Shown here: piece by piece, positions 38,494-48,158 of the stretch
How the letters are laid out: the number at the start of each line of letters is the position of its first letter
How positions within the stretch are numbered: position 1 is the stretch's first letter
Source of the DNA: JAWKTV01 sp041398905
GTDB taxonomy: Bacteria > Planctomycetota > Planctomycetia > Planctomycetales > Planctomycetaceae
Reading direction: 5' to 3'
NCBI GenBank assembly: GCA_041398905.1
Contig: JAWKTV010000015.1
Span: 1-64,000 of the forward strand
Length of the DNA: 64,000 nt
Translations under genes and position numbers: made by a program
The notes under the pieces: generated by a model
What the model saw: the letters and a program-made list of their open reading frames with translations, nothing else
Told to the model about the DNA's origin: nothing
Database searches by the model: none

Positions 38494-40485
38494 ATGTCCG
38501 CACAACGTCCGGAGGGACCGCCGTCACCATCGCCCAAGCCCGGCCCGCAAGGCCGCCGGCCAACAGAGGACGATTCGCCCGAACAGCGGAACCGCACGCC
38601 GAATTTCTTCATCATCCTGATGGTCGTGCTGGCGTTCGGCATGCTGCTGAACTGGTTCAGCTCGCCCGCGCTGCACGGCACGACGGTTCCTTACAGCTTC
38701 TTTCTCAAGCAGTTGGAGGACGGGAACGTCAAGACGGCGCATATCGACTGGCCGATCCTGTCCGGCGAATGGGGGGAGGTACCCAAGAAACAAAGCGACG
38801 AAGACCCGGAGTTCAAACCGGAGTTCAACACCGTCGTCTCGAATCTCGAAGACCGCACTTTGCTGACGAAGCTGCAGGAGAAGGGCGTCAAGCTGATCGA
38901 AGAGAACAAGACGCTCGGGCTGTTCGATCAGTTCCTGTTCTGGATGTTGCCGCTCGTGCTGATGATGGCGTTCTTCGTCTGGATGATGCGGCGGTCATCG
39001 GACCCGACGGCTTCCGGGATGTTCGGCAGCTTCGTCCGCAGTCCGGCCAAGCGGTTTCAGGCGTCGGAGCAGCAGTCGACCTTCAAGGACGTCGCGGGCA
39101 TGGAGCACGCCAAACGTGAGCTGGAGGAGGTCGTCGAGTTCCTGAAGGACCCCGAGAAGTTCCAGCGTCTCGGCGCCCGCATTCCGAAGGGAGTGCTGCT
39201 GATGGGCCCCCCCGGCACCGGGAAAACGCTGCTCGCGCGGGCGACCGCCGGCGAGGCGGGTGTGCCGTACTTCTCGATCAACGGCTCGGAGTTCATCCAG
39301 ATGTTCGTTGGCGTGGGAGCCTCGCGGGTGCGGGACATGTTCCGCACCGCGAAAGACGCCGCGCCCAGCATACTGTTCATCGATGAGATCGACGCCGTCG
39401 GCCGGGTCCGTGGCGCGGGCGTTGGCGGTGGCCATGACGAACGGGAGCAGACGCTCAACCAGATCCTCAGCGAGATGGACGGTTTCGATCAGAGCGAAGC
39501 GGTGATCGTGATCGCCGCGACCAACCGGCCCGATGTGCTCGACCCCGCGCTGCTTCGTCCGGGCCGGTTCGATCGTCACGTCGCGGTGGAGAAGCCGACC
39601 AAACAGGGACGCGTCGGCATTCTCAAGGTGCATACCCGCAAGGTGCCGCTCGCGAATGACGTGAAGCTCGACGAAGTCGCCGCCGGGACGATCGGATTCT
39701 CGGGTGCCGACCTGCGCAACCTCGTCAACGAGGCGGCGCTCAACGCGACGCGTGAAGGGAAGTCGGCCGTGCATAAGGACGATTTTGAGTACGCCCGCGA
39801 CCGCATCCTGATGGGCGCGAAGCGCGAGGAACTGATCAACGACCACGAGCGGGAAATGACCGCGTACCACGAAGCGGGTCACGCCCTGCTCGCGTGGCTC
39901 TCGCCGGAGATCGACCTCGTTCACAAGGTGACCATCGTCCCCCGTGGCCGCGCGCTCGGAGTGACTCAGCTCCTGCCGGAAGAAGAGCGGCTGAGCATCG
40001 GCGAGAAGCGGCTGTACGCGATGCTGTCCTTCATGCTCGGCGGCCGGGCGGCGGAGAAGCTCAAGTTCGACGAGTACACCGCCGGTGCCGAGGACGACCT
40101 GAAGCGTGCGACCGACATCGCCCGGCGAATGGTCGCTCACTGGGGCATGAGCGAGAAGATCGGCCCGGTCGCGTTCCGGCAGACCGACGAGCATCCGTTC
40201 CTCGGTAAGGAGATTCACGAGCAACGTCAGTTCAGCGACGAGACGGCCCGCATGATTGATGAGGAGATTCAGCGACTGCTCAACGAAGCTCAGGAACGGG
40301 CCGTTGAAACTCTCGCCCAGAATCGCGACATGCTCGACAAGCTCTCGCAAGGACTCCTCAACGACGAAATCCTGGACCGCGACGAGATGACCGCGTTGAT
40401 TGGTCCTCCGATCGAACGGCGCTACAAGGCCTCGGCACTGCAGCCGGTTGTGTCGCCCACGCGCGAGTCATCCGGCGAGTCGTGA
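38494..40485 (+). CDS. ftsH: ATP-dependent zinc metalloprotease FtsH
   Basis: The ATG at 38494 gives MSAQRPEGPPSPSPKPGPQG and 663 residues. Two membrane helices (FFIILMVVLAFGMLLNWF near 40 and FLFWMLPLVLMMAFFVWMM near 150) flank a periplasmic loop. The AAA domain has Walker A GPPGTGKTLLAR, Walker B ILFIDEIDAVG and the second region of homology ATNRPDVLDPALLRPGRFDR. The protease domain carries the zinc motif HEAGH and the later Asp in the AGAEDDLKRAT segment. FtsH degrades unassembled membrane proteins and regulates lipid A synthesis in many bacteria. A long in-frame upstream extension lacks FtsH features. The frame is intact. Confidence 0.97.
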   Translation: MSAQRPEGPPSPSPKPGPQGRRPTEDDSPEQRNRTPNFFIILMVVLAFGMLLNWFSSPALHGTTVPYSFFLKQLEDGNVKTAHIDWPILSGEWGEVPKKQSDEDPEFKPEFNTVVSNLEDRTLLTKLQEKGVKLIEENKTLGLFDQFLFWMLPLVLMMAFFVWMMRRSSDPTASGMFGSFVRSPAKRFQASEQQSTFKDVAGMEHAKRELEEVVEFLKDPEKFQRLGARIPKGVLLMGPPGTGKTLLARATAGEAGVPYFSINGSEFIQMFVGVGASRVRDMFRTAKDAAPSILFIDEIDAVGRVRGAGVGGGHDEREQTLNQILSEMDGFDQSEAVIVIAATNRPDVLDPALLRPGRFDRHVAVEKPTKQGRVGILKVHTRKVPLANDVKLDEVAAGTIGFSGADLRNLVNEAALNATREGKSAVHKDDFEYARDRILMGAKREELINDHEREMTAYHEAGHALLAWLSPEIDLVHKVTIVPRGRALGVTQLLPEEERLSIGEKRLYAMLSFMLGGRAAEKLKFDEYTAGAEDDLKRATDIARRMVAHWGMSEKIGPVAFRQTDEHPFLGKEIHEQRQFSDETARMIDEEIQRLLNEAQERAVETLAQNRDMLDKLSQGLLNDEILDRDEMTALIGPPIERRYKASALQPVVSPTRESSGES

Positions 40486-40672
40486 CGGGAGACAACCGAG
40501 TCTGCCGAGCGCGTCACCTGGGTGTCGCACGTCGCTGTGGTCGCGAGGCATTGGGCGGTGTTGGCGGGTCATGATCGCGATACGCCCCAGCGACGCATCT
40601 GGCCTCGTCTTCAGCTTCCCATCCAACTCCGCAGATGCCATCATAGGCAAGTCCTCAACACCAGAGCTTGCC

Positions 40673-41983
40673 ATGCCGTTCCCGACCCTGCTTGATCGTC
40701 GTCTGTTCCTGCGCGGGGTCGGCGTCTCGATGGCGTTGCCGTGGCTGGAATCGATCCGCTGCGTGGCGGGGGAGACGGCGTCGCTTCCCGCTGCGACGAC
40801 CGAGCCTCCCGTCCGCATGGCGGTGCTGTTTTCGGGCTGCGGCTATCACTCGAAGGAGTGGTACGCCGAGGGACAAGGCCCGGAGATGCAGCTTGGCCGC
40901 GTCCTTGAGCCGATCGCCGAGTTCCGCGATCGCATGGTGTTTGTCCGCGGCCTGTACAACGCCGAGGCTCTAAAGGGGAACATCCACAGTTCCCAAACCG
41001 GGAACCTGCTCTCGGGTGCTCCACTGTCATCGGGCGGCAGCATCAAGACCGGAACCAGCATGGACCAGGTGGTCGCTCAGGCGCTCGCCCGCGAGACGAA
41101 GCTCCCCAGCCTGGTGCTCGGGTGCGAGAAGGCGAACCCTTCGGTCCACAAGAACTACTCGATGCTGTACAGCTCGCACATCTCGTGGAGCAGTCCGACG
41201 ACGCCGACGCCGCTCGAGGTCTACCCGGCGCTGGCGTTCGACCAGTTGTTCAAAGAGTCGGCCAGCCGGGCCGATGCGAGTGTGCTCGATGCGGTACTCG
41301 CCGATGCGGGCGACGTGCGGCGTCGGATCAGCACCAGCGATCAACAGCGTCTGGACGAGTACCTCAATTCGGTTCGCGAGGTCGAGCAGCGGATCGAGCG
41401 TGCGGGTCAGCGCGGCGAGTTGCAGGGCTTCCGCCCGACCCAAACCGAGCCCGACATGCCGCGGCCCGCCGACGGCTATCCGCAGGACATCGTCGAGCAC
41501 ATGCGGCTGATGAGCGACATTCTCGTGCTCGCCTTCCAGACGAACACCACCCGTGTCTGCACATTGAAGCTGAACAACGATCATGGAACGCTGCGGTTTC
41601 CGCATCTGGGCATCGACTACATGATCCACCACCTCCTCTCGCATACCGACAACGAGGACTGGCTGAAGGTCAACCAGTTCTTCCTGGAGCAGATGGCGTA
41701 CATCGCGCGGCGGATGGACGCGATTCAGGAAGGGGAGCGAACGCTGCTGGACAACTCGATGCTGCTGCTGGTCTCCAGCATGGAGAACGGGCACCACGAT
41801 GCGACGAAGCTCCCCGCCGTGCTGCTGGGTGGTGCGGGCGGCCAGATCCGGGGGGGCCAGAACCTCGACTACCGTGGACACGAGAACCGGCAGATGTGCC
41901 GGCTGTATCTCAGCATGATGGCGAAGATGGGGGTCACGCTCGACGAGTTCGGCGACGCCACCGAGCCGCTGCCGGAAGTGTAG
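40673..41983 (+). CDS. DUF1552 family protein
   Basis: The ATG at 40673 gives 436 residues starting MPFPTLLDRRLFLRGVGVSM, a Tat-like signal with the DRRLFLRGVG box. The mature domain matches DUF1552: MAVLFSGCGYHSKEWYAEG, FVRGLYNAEALKGNIHSSQT, LPSLVLGCEK, YSMLYSSHISWSSPTTPTPL and a C-terminal GGQNLDYRGHENRQMCRLYL. In planctomycetes these genes usually stand beside a large DUF1592/DUF1588/PSD1-type cytochrome protein; no such partner is here. Function unknown. The frame is intact; a longer upstream extension lacks a signal. Confidence 0.9.
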   Translation: MPFPTLLDRRLFLRGVGVSMALPWLESIRCVAGETASLPAATTEPPVRMAVLFSGCGYHSKEWYAEGQGPEMQLGRVLEPIAEFRDRMVFVRGLYNAEALKGNIHSSQTGNLLSGAPLSSGGSIKTGTSMDQVVAQALARETKLPSLVLGCEKANPSVHKNYSMLYSSHISWSSPTTPTPLEVYPALAFDQLFKESASRADASVLDAVLADAGDVRRRISTSDQQRLDEYLNSVREVEQRIERAGQRGELQGFRPTQTEPDMPRPADGYPQDIVEHMRLMSDILVLAFQTNTTRVCTLKLNNDHGTLRFPHLGIDYMIHHLLSHTDNEDWLKVNQFFLEQMAYIARRMDAIQEGERTLLDNSMLLLVSSMENGHHDATKLPAVLLGGAGGQIRGGQNLDYRGHENRQMCRLYLSMMAKMGVTLDEFGDATEPLPEV

Positions 41984-42081
41984 GCTCGGCAGCGTCAATC
42001 AGGCCGTCGCGGGGGTCTCGGCGCGAGCTGCGTGTCGTCCGCGGGGTGCCTTGTGAACGGTTCCTTCTCGCCTCCCGCCCC

Positions 42082-42135
42082 GTGGTGCAATCAGGGCCGG
42101 TCATGCAGTCAGGGCCGGTGGTGCAATCAGGGTCA
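42082..42135 (+). repeat. Three tandem 18-bp repeats at the 3' end of hisS
   Basis: GTGGTGCAATCAGGGCCG (42082-42099) is followed by GTCATGCAGTCAGGGCCG (42100-42117) and GTGGTGCAATCAGGGTCA (42118-42135). The last unit includes the reverse complement of the hisS stop (42133-42135). Differences between units are few, pointing to recent slippage. Confidence 0.7.
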
Positions 42136-43461
42136 GCGGGCCAGCATCGACTGAAGCTGTTCGCACAAGCCAGCCTCGGGCACGGCGACCTGCTCGCCGC
42201 TCTTGAGGTCCTTGACCTGCCAGTGACTGGCTGCGAATTCGTCCGCGCCGGCAATGAGTGCGAGGCGGAACCCTTTCTTGTCGGCGTACTGCATCTGCTT
42301 CCCGAACTTCTTGGGCTGCGGGTAGACTTCGCAGGCGATTCCGGCCCGCCGGAGCATGCGACCGACGCGGAGGTAGTCGGACGCGCGGTCGCCGTCGAGC
42401 ATGGTCACCAGCACTTCGGCGGGTGTCGCGGCGGTCTGGATGAGGTTGAGTTCCTGCATCGCCGCGAGCAGTCGGTCGAGGCCGAGGCTCGCACCGACGC
42501 CGGGGAGCGATTGCCGTGTGAACAGCCCGGCGAGGTTGTCGTATCGGCCCCCGGAGCAAACGCTGCCGATGCCCGGCAGGTCACCCAGAAACGTTTCGTA
42601 GATCGTTCCCGTGTAGTAGTCGAGACCGCGGGCGATGGAGACGTCCAGCGCGACTCGTTCGGCCGGGATGCCGGCGTGCGCCGCGAAGCTGAACAGCTCC
42701 CGCAGCTTGGCAACCCCCTCGACTCCGCGTTCGCTGCCGCCGACGAGCCGTTCGCACTGCGTGAGGATGTCGGCGGGCGTGCCGGTGAGGCTCGCGAAGT
42801 CGAGCACACTGGCTGCGGCTGCGGGCGTGGCCCCCACCTGCTCGGTCATTTCGCGGAGGACTTCATCGCGGCCCACCTTGGCGAGCTTGTCGAGCGCCCG
42901 CAGCACGCCGACGGACTGGTCCGCGAGGCCAACCTGTTCGAGCAGTCCGTTGAGCACCGCGCGGTGATTGACGCGGATGGTGAAGCGGTCGAACCCGAGG
43001 GCTTCGAACAGGTCGTGAATGACGAACAGGGTTTCGATGTCCGAGGCGTTGGCGTCGGTGCCGATGGTGTCAAAGTCGCACTGCACGAACTCCCGGAAGC
43101 GGCCCTTCTGGGGGTTCTCCGCGCGCCAGACGGTGCCGATGTGATACCGCTTGAACGGGGTGCCGAGGTCGCCAATATGCTCGGCGGCGAAACGTGCGAA
43201 GGGGATGGTCAGGTCGAACCGCATGGCGACATCGCGGTCCCCCTGGTCGACGAAGCGGAACATCTGCTTGTCCGTTTCGTCGCTCCCCTTGCCGAGCAGG
43301 ATCTCGCTGTATTCGAGGGCCGGCGTGTCGATGGGGGAGAACCCGTAGCTGCGGTAGACCCGTCGGGCCGTCTCCATCAGCCGCTCGCGAGCCATCATGG
43401 CGTCCGGCAGGAAGTCGCGGAAACCTTTGAGCGTGCGGGGCTTGATCAGTGGGGCGGACAT
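42133..43461 (-). CDS. hisS: Histidyl-tRNA synthetase
   Basis: This 442-residue class II synthetase has motif 1 around PALEYSEILLGKGSDETDKQ, motif 2 RAENPQKGRFREFVQCDFDT, the histidine-binding segment VSIARGLDYYTGTIYETF and motif 3 GASLGLDRLLAAM. The C-terminal anticodon-binding domain (about 345-442) includes RMLRRAGIACEVYPQPKKFG KQMQYADKKG. It charges tRNA-His in the cytoplasm. The start MSAPLIKPRTLKGFRDFLP is standard for the family. It precedes yacG-like sequence on the same strand in reverse order (yacG upstream), with 61 bp between. The frame is intact. Confidence 0.97.
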   Translation of the reverse strand: MSAPLIKPRTLKGFRDFLPDAMMARERLMETARRVYRSYGFSPIDTPALEYSEILLGKGSDETDKQMFRFVDQGDRDVAMRFDLTIPFARFAAEHIGDLGTPFKRYHIGTVWRAENPQKGRFREFVQCDFDTIGTDANASDIETLFVIHDLFEALGFDRFTIRVNHRAVLNGLLEQVGLADQSVGVLRALDKLAKVGRDEVLREMTEQVGATPAAAASVLDFASLTGTPADILTQCERLVGGSERGVEGVAKLRELFSFAAHAGIPAERVALDVSIARGLDYYTGTIYETFLGDLPGIGSVCSGGRYDNLAGLFTRQSLPGVGASLGLDRLLAAMQELNLIQTAATPAEVLVTMLDGDRASDYLRVGRMLRRAGIACEVYPQPKKFGKQMQYADKKGFRLALIAGADEFAASHWQVKDLKSGEQVAVPEAGLCEQLQSMLAR

Positions 43462-43522
43462 GAATGGTCAGACGGAACGAGAGGCGGCAACGGTTCGTAG
43501 ATTGCGGAATGACGACAGCAGG

Positions 43523-43750
43523 TTAATCGCTGGGCGGGTCGTGCCATTCGTCGGGATCGGCTGAGGACTCGAGTTCTTCGGCGAACCGCTCGGGAGTCAG
43601 CGGATCGACGATCGCGTACTTCCCTTCGGTCCAGCGGAGCAGATCGATCTGTTTGCAGCGTTTGCTGCAAAACGGAAACAGCGGCGACTCGGTCGCTGCC
43701 GTGGGGTCGAGTTCCTTGTTGCAGATCGGGCAGGTCGGCAGACGGATCAT
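43523..43750 (-). CDS. yacG: YacG-type zinc-ribbon DNA gyrase inhibitor family protein
   Basis: This 75-residue protein has the YacG CPIC...FCSKRC zinc site (CPxC near residue 7, CxxxC near residue 28), followed by KQIDLLRWTEGKYAIVD. In E. coli YacG binds GyrB and inhibits gyrase. Its ending ADPDEWHDPPSD is acidic as usual. It sits between the epimerase gene and hisS on the same strand, which suggests a short operon. The start ATG at 43750 gives the family's standard beginning. The frame is intact. Confidence 0.92.
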   Translation of the reverse strand: MIRLPTCPICNKELDPTAATESPLFPFCSKRCKQIDLLRWTEGKYAIVDPLTPERFAEELESSADPDEWHDPPSD

Positions 43751-43846
43751 GTTGAACAGGGGTTGGGCGCGGCGGCGGGACCGCCAGCCAACGAGGGATG
43801 GCGACTGCTGAGCCGCCGGTCGTGTCGGCAGGTTGCGGTGAAGTGG

Positions 43847-44866
43847 TCAGAATCCGCGAGCGGCCCGGATGTCGTCCATTGTTCGCAGGTCGTAGTCGAT
43901 GCCGGTGTAGTCCAGCAGCGAGCAAAGTGCCCTGACCGCCACGCCGAGTCCGTCCGGCCCGCTGAACCCTCCAAACTGTCCTCCCCCCTTGAGGTGCGGT
44001 TCCAATTCAAGGAACACCCCGGCCGCACCGAGCGACCGCATTCGCGTCGTGAGCTCCGGCAGCCGGGTCTTCAGATCCCGCAGGATCATCTCGTGGCCGG
44101 AGTCGCCGACGTTCGCCGGGACGAAATTCTTGAGCCGCTCTTCATCGACAAAGCCTTCCCACTTCAGGTTCGGGTCGATGCGGTAATCCTTGATGTGGAC
44201 CCAGCCAATGTGGTCGCGCATCGCGACGTACTCGTCGTAGCACTGCACGGGTGACATGTTCTGCGACGACAGATTGCCGCCGTCGAAGATGCAGACGAGA
44301 TTCGGACGATCGATCGCCCGGCTGAGCGCCGCGAGCATGTGACCATTCTGCCCGACCAGATTCGCCTCGACCTCCAGTCCGTAGACGATGCCATGCCGGG
44401 CGAAGGCGTCGGCGATTTGCGCGATCAACTCGGCGGCGGGTGCGACGAACTCGGCCGGGTCGGTGCCGCGCGGATGATAGAAGGAGAAGCCCCGGATCAT
44501 CCGGGCTCCGAGAACCTGTGCCGCCTGAATCGTGCGGGCGACCTCGCCATTGAGGTACTCCTCGAAGGGAACGAACTTGTTATGCGAGCCGTCCTCCTGA
44601 TCGAACAGCTTTACCTTGCCCAGCCGCGAACCGATGCTGGTGACCGAGAGTCCGTACTCCTCCTGCATGGCCTTCAGCCGGCCGAGCTTCTCGACATCGA
44701 GATCGCAGACATGTTCGACTTTGCCCGCGCCGTCGACATCGACAAACCGCGGGCTATACCACTTCAGCCCCAGCGCGGCCAGCACCGCGAGTTGTTCGAT
44801 GGCGGTCTTGCGATTGGCGCACTCGTCAGCGAATGCGCTCAGGATGACTGCGGGGCGTTCCGACAT
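43847..44866 (-). CDS. TIM-barrel sugar phosphate isomerase/epimerase-like protein
   Basis: This protein of about 339 residues belongs to the AP-endonuclease-2-like TIM barrel superfamily. Likely metal ligands are in GLEVEANLVGQNGHM (Glu), CIFDGGNLSSQN (Asp), IGWVHIKDYRID (His) and the C-terminal VFLELEPHLKGGG (Glu). Such enzymes isomerise or epimerise keto-sugars or inositol derivatives; the substrate is unknown. The ATG at 44866 is chosen; an in-frame GTG at 44899 (GTG CCT GAC) with a G-rich upstream is possible. It is co-directional with yacG, 96 bp downstream, and with the flavin oxidoreductase upstream. Confidence 0.85.
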   Translation of the reverse strand: MSERPAVILSAFADECANRKTAIEQLAVLAALGLKWYSPRFVDVDGAGKVEHVCDLDVEKLGRLKAMQEEYGLSVTSIGSRLGKVKLFDQEDGSHNKFVPFEEYLNGEVARTIQAAQVLGARMIRGFSFYHPRGTDPAEFVAPAAELIAQIADAFARHGIVYGLEVEANLVGQNGHMLAALSRAIDRPNLVCIFDGGNLSSQNMSPVQCYDEYVAMRDHIGWVHIKDYRIDPNLKWEGFVDEERLKNFVPANVGDSGHEMILRDLKTRLPELTTRMRSLGAAGVFLELEPHLKGGGQFGGFSGPDGLGVAVRALCSLLDYTGIDYDLRTMDDIRAARGF

Positions 44867-45071
44867 GGTCTGGGCGATGAGTTTACGGTGGTCAGGCACC
44901 CCCTGTTGGGAAGCACCGATGGCGGGTTAGTGGTCCGCATTCTGTCGGAACCGCGCGAAGCTCTCAAGTCGGGCGGGCGATTCGTGATTGTCCCGCCTCA
45001 ACGGCGGTCCGGGGGCTTCGCCCCGATTGCGGCAGCAAGCAGGTCGTGCTTCAAACTGTCGCGGCGGACGA

Positions 45072-46565
45072 TCAGGCCGGCTTGAGACTCGACCTGGCCT
45101 GCTTCACCAGTTCGGCCTCCGGGCGATCCTTGTACAACGGGTCCAGCGGGTAGCAGCCGGAGACGACGCCGAAGCGCGGTCCCGTGGTGCAGTCGCTGAA
45201 GGTGCGGCAGAGCTTCTTGTCCGCGCGGTAGTCAGCTCCGCGCAGCACCTTGGCCGGCAAGGCCCAGTCGCTCAGCACCAGGCGACCGATTCCGACCGAG
45301 TCGATCCAGCCCGCACGCACCACCGCCTGGGCGACGTGCGGCAGGAACTCCTGCAGATAGCTGTACGCGGTGCCGACAAGCAGCACATCGGGCACCGCCT
45401 GTTTGATCTCGCGCACGGCGTGAATCTGCCGCACACAACCGACCAGCGGATCCTCCGGAGGCTGATAGCCGTCGGACGGCGGGTAGTACGCAGGACGTTG
45501 AATGTGTGGGTTGTAGTAGGGCGAACCGGCCGTCAGGTTGAACAGCCGCACCTGGTGTTCGTCCCGCAGTTGGCGAATCACCTCGATCGGCTCGCGGAGG
45601 TCGATCGTCAGCGGGTCGTCACGACGACATCCGAAGATCGGGTAGTCGCCGGCGGCGATGCGGTCGCGGGCATCGTCGGGGATGCCGGGTCCGAGTCGGT
45701 CGGCGGTCGATAGCTGCGGGTCCGGCAGAAACGGTACGAAGTCGAAGCAGGAGAGCCGGACCCCGATCTCCAGCGCTGGTGCCTCCGCGCGAATGCCGGC
45801 GATGATTTCTCGCAAGAATCTGGAACGCCCGCGCAGATCGCCGCCGTAGTCGCCCGGGCGGTCGAAGGCTGAAAGGAATTCGTGCCCCAGATAGCCGTGG
45901 CAGCACTTGACGTCGACGAACTGAAAGCCTGCCCGGCTCGCCATCCGGGCGGCGTCGACGAACTGGCCCACCAGTTCACGGACCTCGCCATCGGAAAGGA
46001 CCGCGTCATCATCCGTGGCCGAGATGCCGAAACGACGATCGAGGATCGGATGGTGATAGGCGATCCGCGGTTCGAGACGATCCTTGCGATTCGGCCGAGC
46101 AAAGCGGCCGGAATGCGTGAGCTGCAGTCCCACGCACAGGTCGTTGGTCGCACCGGCACCAAACGCCGTGACGTGGGCATCGACCAGCCGCTGCCGGAGC
46201 ATCGCCAGCGCAGCTTCGTTGGCCGGGCTGGCGAGCAGTTGCAGCGGATTCGCGCGGCCGTCCGCACGCACAGCGACCGCCTCGCCACCCCAGATCAACT
46301 TACAGCCCGATTCGCCAAAGTGCTCCCAACGGCGAATGGTCAGATCGGTCGGTGCCCCGTCCGGGGTGCCGTCCCAGCCTTCCATGGGATGTACGCACCA
46401 GCGATTGCCAATCCTCAGCTCATTAACGGCCAACGGCTCGGCGAGCGGTGAGTGCTGTTCAGCCGACAAAGGCTCGTCGTCGCACGGGAGGTCGAGCGAC
46501 AGTGACGCCAGATGCTCACGAAAGCGGTCGATCGTTTTGAGGGAGCCAATGCGTTGCCAGGCCAT
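45072..46565 (-). CDS. NADH:flavin oxidoreductase / old yellow enzyme family protein
   Basis: This protein of about 497 residues contains an OYE-type TIM barrel. NRWCVHPMEGWDGTPDGAPT is the FMN-binding start, LCVGLQLTHSGRFARPNRKD contains the QLTHSGR motif, and FQFVDVKCCHGYLGHEFLS is the CHGY-type catalytic block. LVGTAYSYLQEFLPH, VGIGRLVLSDWALPAK and the C-terminal RTFSDCTTGPRFGVVSGCYP complete the family pattern. The enzyme reduces activated alkenes or related substrates with NAD(P)H. Two possible starts exist, 46565 and 46577. A large gap in similarity around residues 300-360 suggests an insertion. The substrate is unknown. The frame is intact. Confidence 0.85.
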   Translation of the reverse strand: MAWQRIGSLKTIDRFREHLASLSLDLPCDDEPLSAEQHSPLAEPLAVNELRIGNRWCVHPMEGWDGTPDGAPTDLTIRRWEHFGESGCKLIWGGEAVAVRADGRANPLQLLASPANEAALAMLRQRLVDAHVTAFGAGATNDLCVGLQLTHSGRFARPNRKDRLEPRIAYHHPILDRRFGISATDDDAVLSDGEVRELVGQFVDAARMASRAGFQFVDVKCCHGYLGHEFLSAFDRPGDYGGDLRGRSRFLREIIAGIRAEAPALEIGVRLSCFDFVPFLPDPQLSTADRLGPGIPDDARDRIAAGDYPIFGCRRDDPLTIDLREPIEVIRQLRDEHQVRLFNLTAGSPYYNPHIQRPAYYPPSDGYQPPEDPLVGCVRQIHAVREIKQAVPDVLLVGTAYSYLQEFLPHVAQAVVRAGWIDSVGIGRLVLSDWALPAKVLRGADYRADKKLCRTFSDCTTGPRFGVVSGCYPLDPLYKDRPEAELVKQARSSLKPA

Positions 46566-46775
46566 GTTGCGTTTCAATCAAGGTCGTGCCGGTGGACAGG
46601 TGCGGACTTGGGAGAATGTACCGTAGCTGGCTCGCGACCCGTAGTGCAGCGGGGATGAACCGCGGCAACCCCTCTTGTGAATCGCCACGTTCGCCCCGTA
46701 GACTTCCGCCAACGAGGGGAGCCGGCTCGGAGCCGGTTCTGCGAAACGAATTCACCCTCCAGCAAGGCGGCAGGG

Positions 46776-48158
46776 ATGCGACTGGTGGGCTGGCTGCTGA
46801 ACCTTGTGTACGTCGGGCTATTGACGGCGGCATCGCCGCTCGTGCTGTGGCGGATGCTGCGGCACGGTCGTTATCGGATCGGCTGGCGCGAGCGGCTGTT
46901 TGGCTGGCTGCCCCCGAGTCCTGACGATGGTCGCGAGACTTTGTGGCTGCACGCCGTCAGCGTGGGCGAAGTCCTGCTGCTGCGGCCGCTGGTCGCGAGG
47001 CTGAGGTCGCAGCACCCGGGTCTCCGAATCGTCATTACAACCGCCACCGACTCCGGCTTCGCGGTAGCGCGCGAGCAGTATCAGGATTGCGTCGTCACCT
47101 GGATGCCGCTCGACTTTACTTGGGCAGTGCGAACGGCTTTGCGGCGGCTGCGACCCACCGTTTGCGGCCTTGTCGAGCTGGAACTCTGGCCGAACTTGCT
47201 GATGGCGGCAAGGTCCGCAGAGGTTCCGATCGTGCTGGTGAACGGTCGACTGAGTGAGCGGAGCTGGCGCGGCTATCGCCGGCTGCGTCCGCTGGTGTCG
47301 CGACTGCTATCGGGGATCGCACGGATTGGCGTACAGAATGCCACGTACGCCGCGCGGTTCCTTGATCTCGGCGCGGAGAAGTCGGCCGTGGTCGTGACCG
47401 GGTCGTTGAAGTTCGACGGCTGCCACACCGACCGGGAGAACATCGCGACAATGGCGGTACGCGAGAGCCTGTCGATCTCCGATGGCGAGCGGGTGTTCGT
47501 CGCGGGGAGTACCGGACCGGGTGAAGAGGCGATTGTGCTGGAAGCATGGGAGCGGGCGAAGCTGTTGTATCCGGACCTGCGCTTGATTCTCGTCCCCCGG
47601 CATCGCGAACGGTTTGAGGAGGTCGCGCGACTGATCGAGTCCCGCGGGCATCGGCTGCGGCGGCGGTCAGAGACCATTGTTACGCCAGCACGCCGGGCGG
47701 ACGGTCGCACTGCTGGCGATGGCGCCGCGCCGCCGGTGCTGCTCGTCGACACGATTGGCGAACTGTCGGCGGTGTGGGGCGTGGCGGACTTCGCGTTCGT
47801 GGGGGGAAGCCTGTTTCCGGGACGGGGTGGTCAGAGCATGATTGAGCCGGCGGGCTATGCGGCGGCCGTGATGTTCGGACCGCACACGGCGAACTTCCAG
47901 GCGGTGGTCGAACAATTCACCGCCGCCAACGCCGTCCGGGTGGTCAGCGACGCGGCGGCGATGACTCGGTGCCTGGAAGGATGGCTGTCAGCGCGCGAGT
48001 CCGCGCTCGAACTGGGCAGCCGCGCGCGTGAGTTGGTGCTGAGCCAGCAGGGAGCGACCGAGCGGACGCTGGCGGCGCTGGAGTCCGTCCTGGCGCAACG
48101 AGCCGGCTTGTCCTGGACGGAGGCGATGGGGCGGCCCGAATCGAGTCGCGCGGCGTGA
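46776..48158 (+). CDS. waaA: 3-deoxy-D-manno-octulosonic acid (Kdo) transferase
   Basis: This 460-residue GT30 enzyme has an N-terminal membrane anchor (LLNLVYVGLLTAASPLVLWR), then WLHAVSVGEVLLLRPLV, IVITTATDSGF, LVELELWPNLLMAA, VLVNGRLSERSWRGYRRL and the donor-binding FVGGSLFPGRGGQSMIEPA, all typical of WaaA. It transfers Kdo from CMP-Kdo to lipid A precursor on the cytoplasmic face of the inner membrane. Its presence argues for an LPS-containing envelope. The ATG at 46776 (MRLVGWLL) is preceded by a GGCGGCAGGG stretch; an in-frame upstream start at 46677 would precede the anchor with no reason. The frame is intact. It is divergent from the flavin oxidoreductase. Confidence 0.93.
   Translation: MRLVGWLLNLVYVGLLTAASPLVLWRMLRHGRYRIGWRERLFGWLPPSPDDGRETLWLHAVSVGEVLLLRPLVARLRSQHPGLRIVITTATDSGFAVAREQYQDCVVTWMPLDFTWAVRTALRRLRPTVCGLVELELWPNLLMAARSAEVPIVLVNGRLSERSWRGYRRLRPLVSRLLSGIARIGVQNATYAARFLDLGAEKSAVVVTGSLKFDGCHTDRENIATMAVRESLSISDGERVFVAGSTGPGEEAIVLEAWERAKLLYPDLRLILVPRHRERFEEVARLIESRGHRLRRRSETIVTPARRADGRTAGDGAAPPVLLVDTIGELSAVWGVADFAFVGGSLFPGRGGQSMIEPAGYAAAVMFGPHTANFQAVVEQFTAANAVRVVSDAAAMTRCLEGWLSARESALELGSRARELVLSQQGATERTLAALESVLAQRAGLSWTEAMGRPESSRAA

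Noticed and set aside
41122..43500. A 792-residue open frame on the plus strand
   Set aside because: It runs antisense to hisS and out of frame over DUF1552, both clear genes. Its protein has no motif and reflects GC-rich codon use of the opposite strand.
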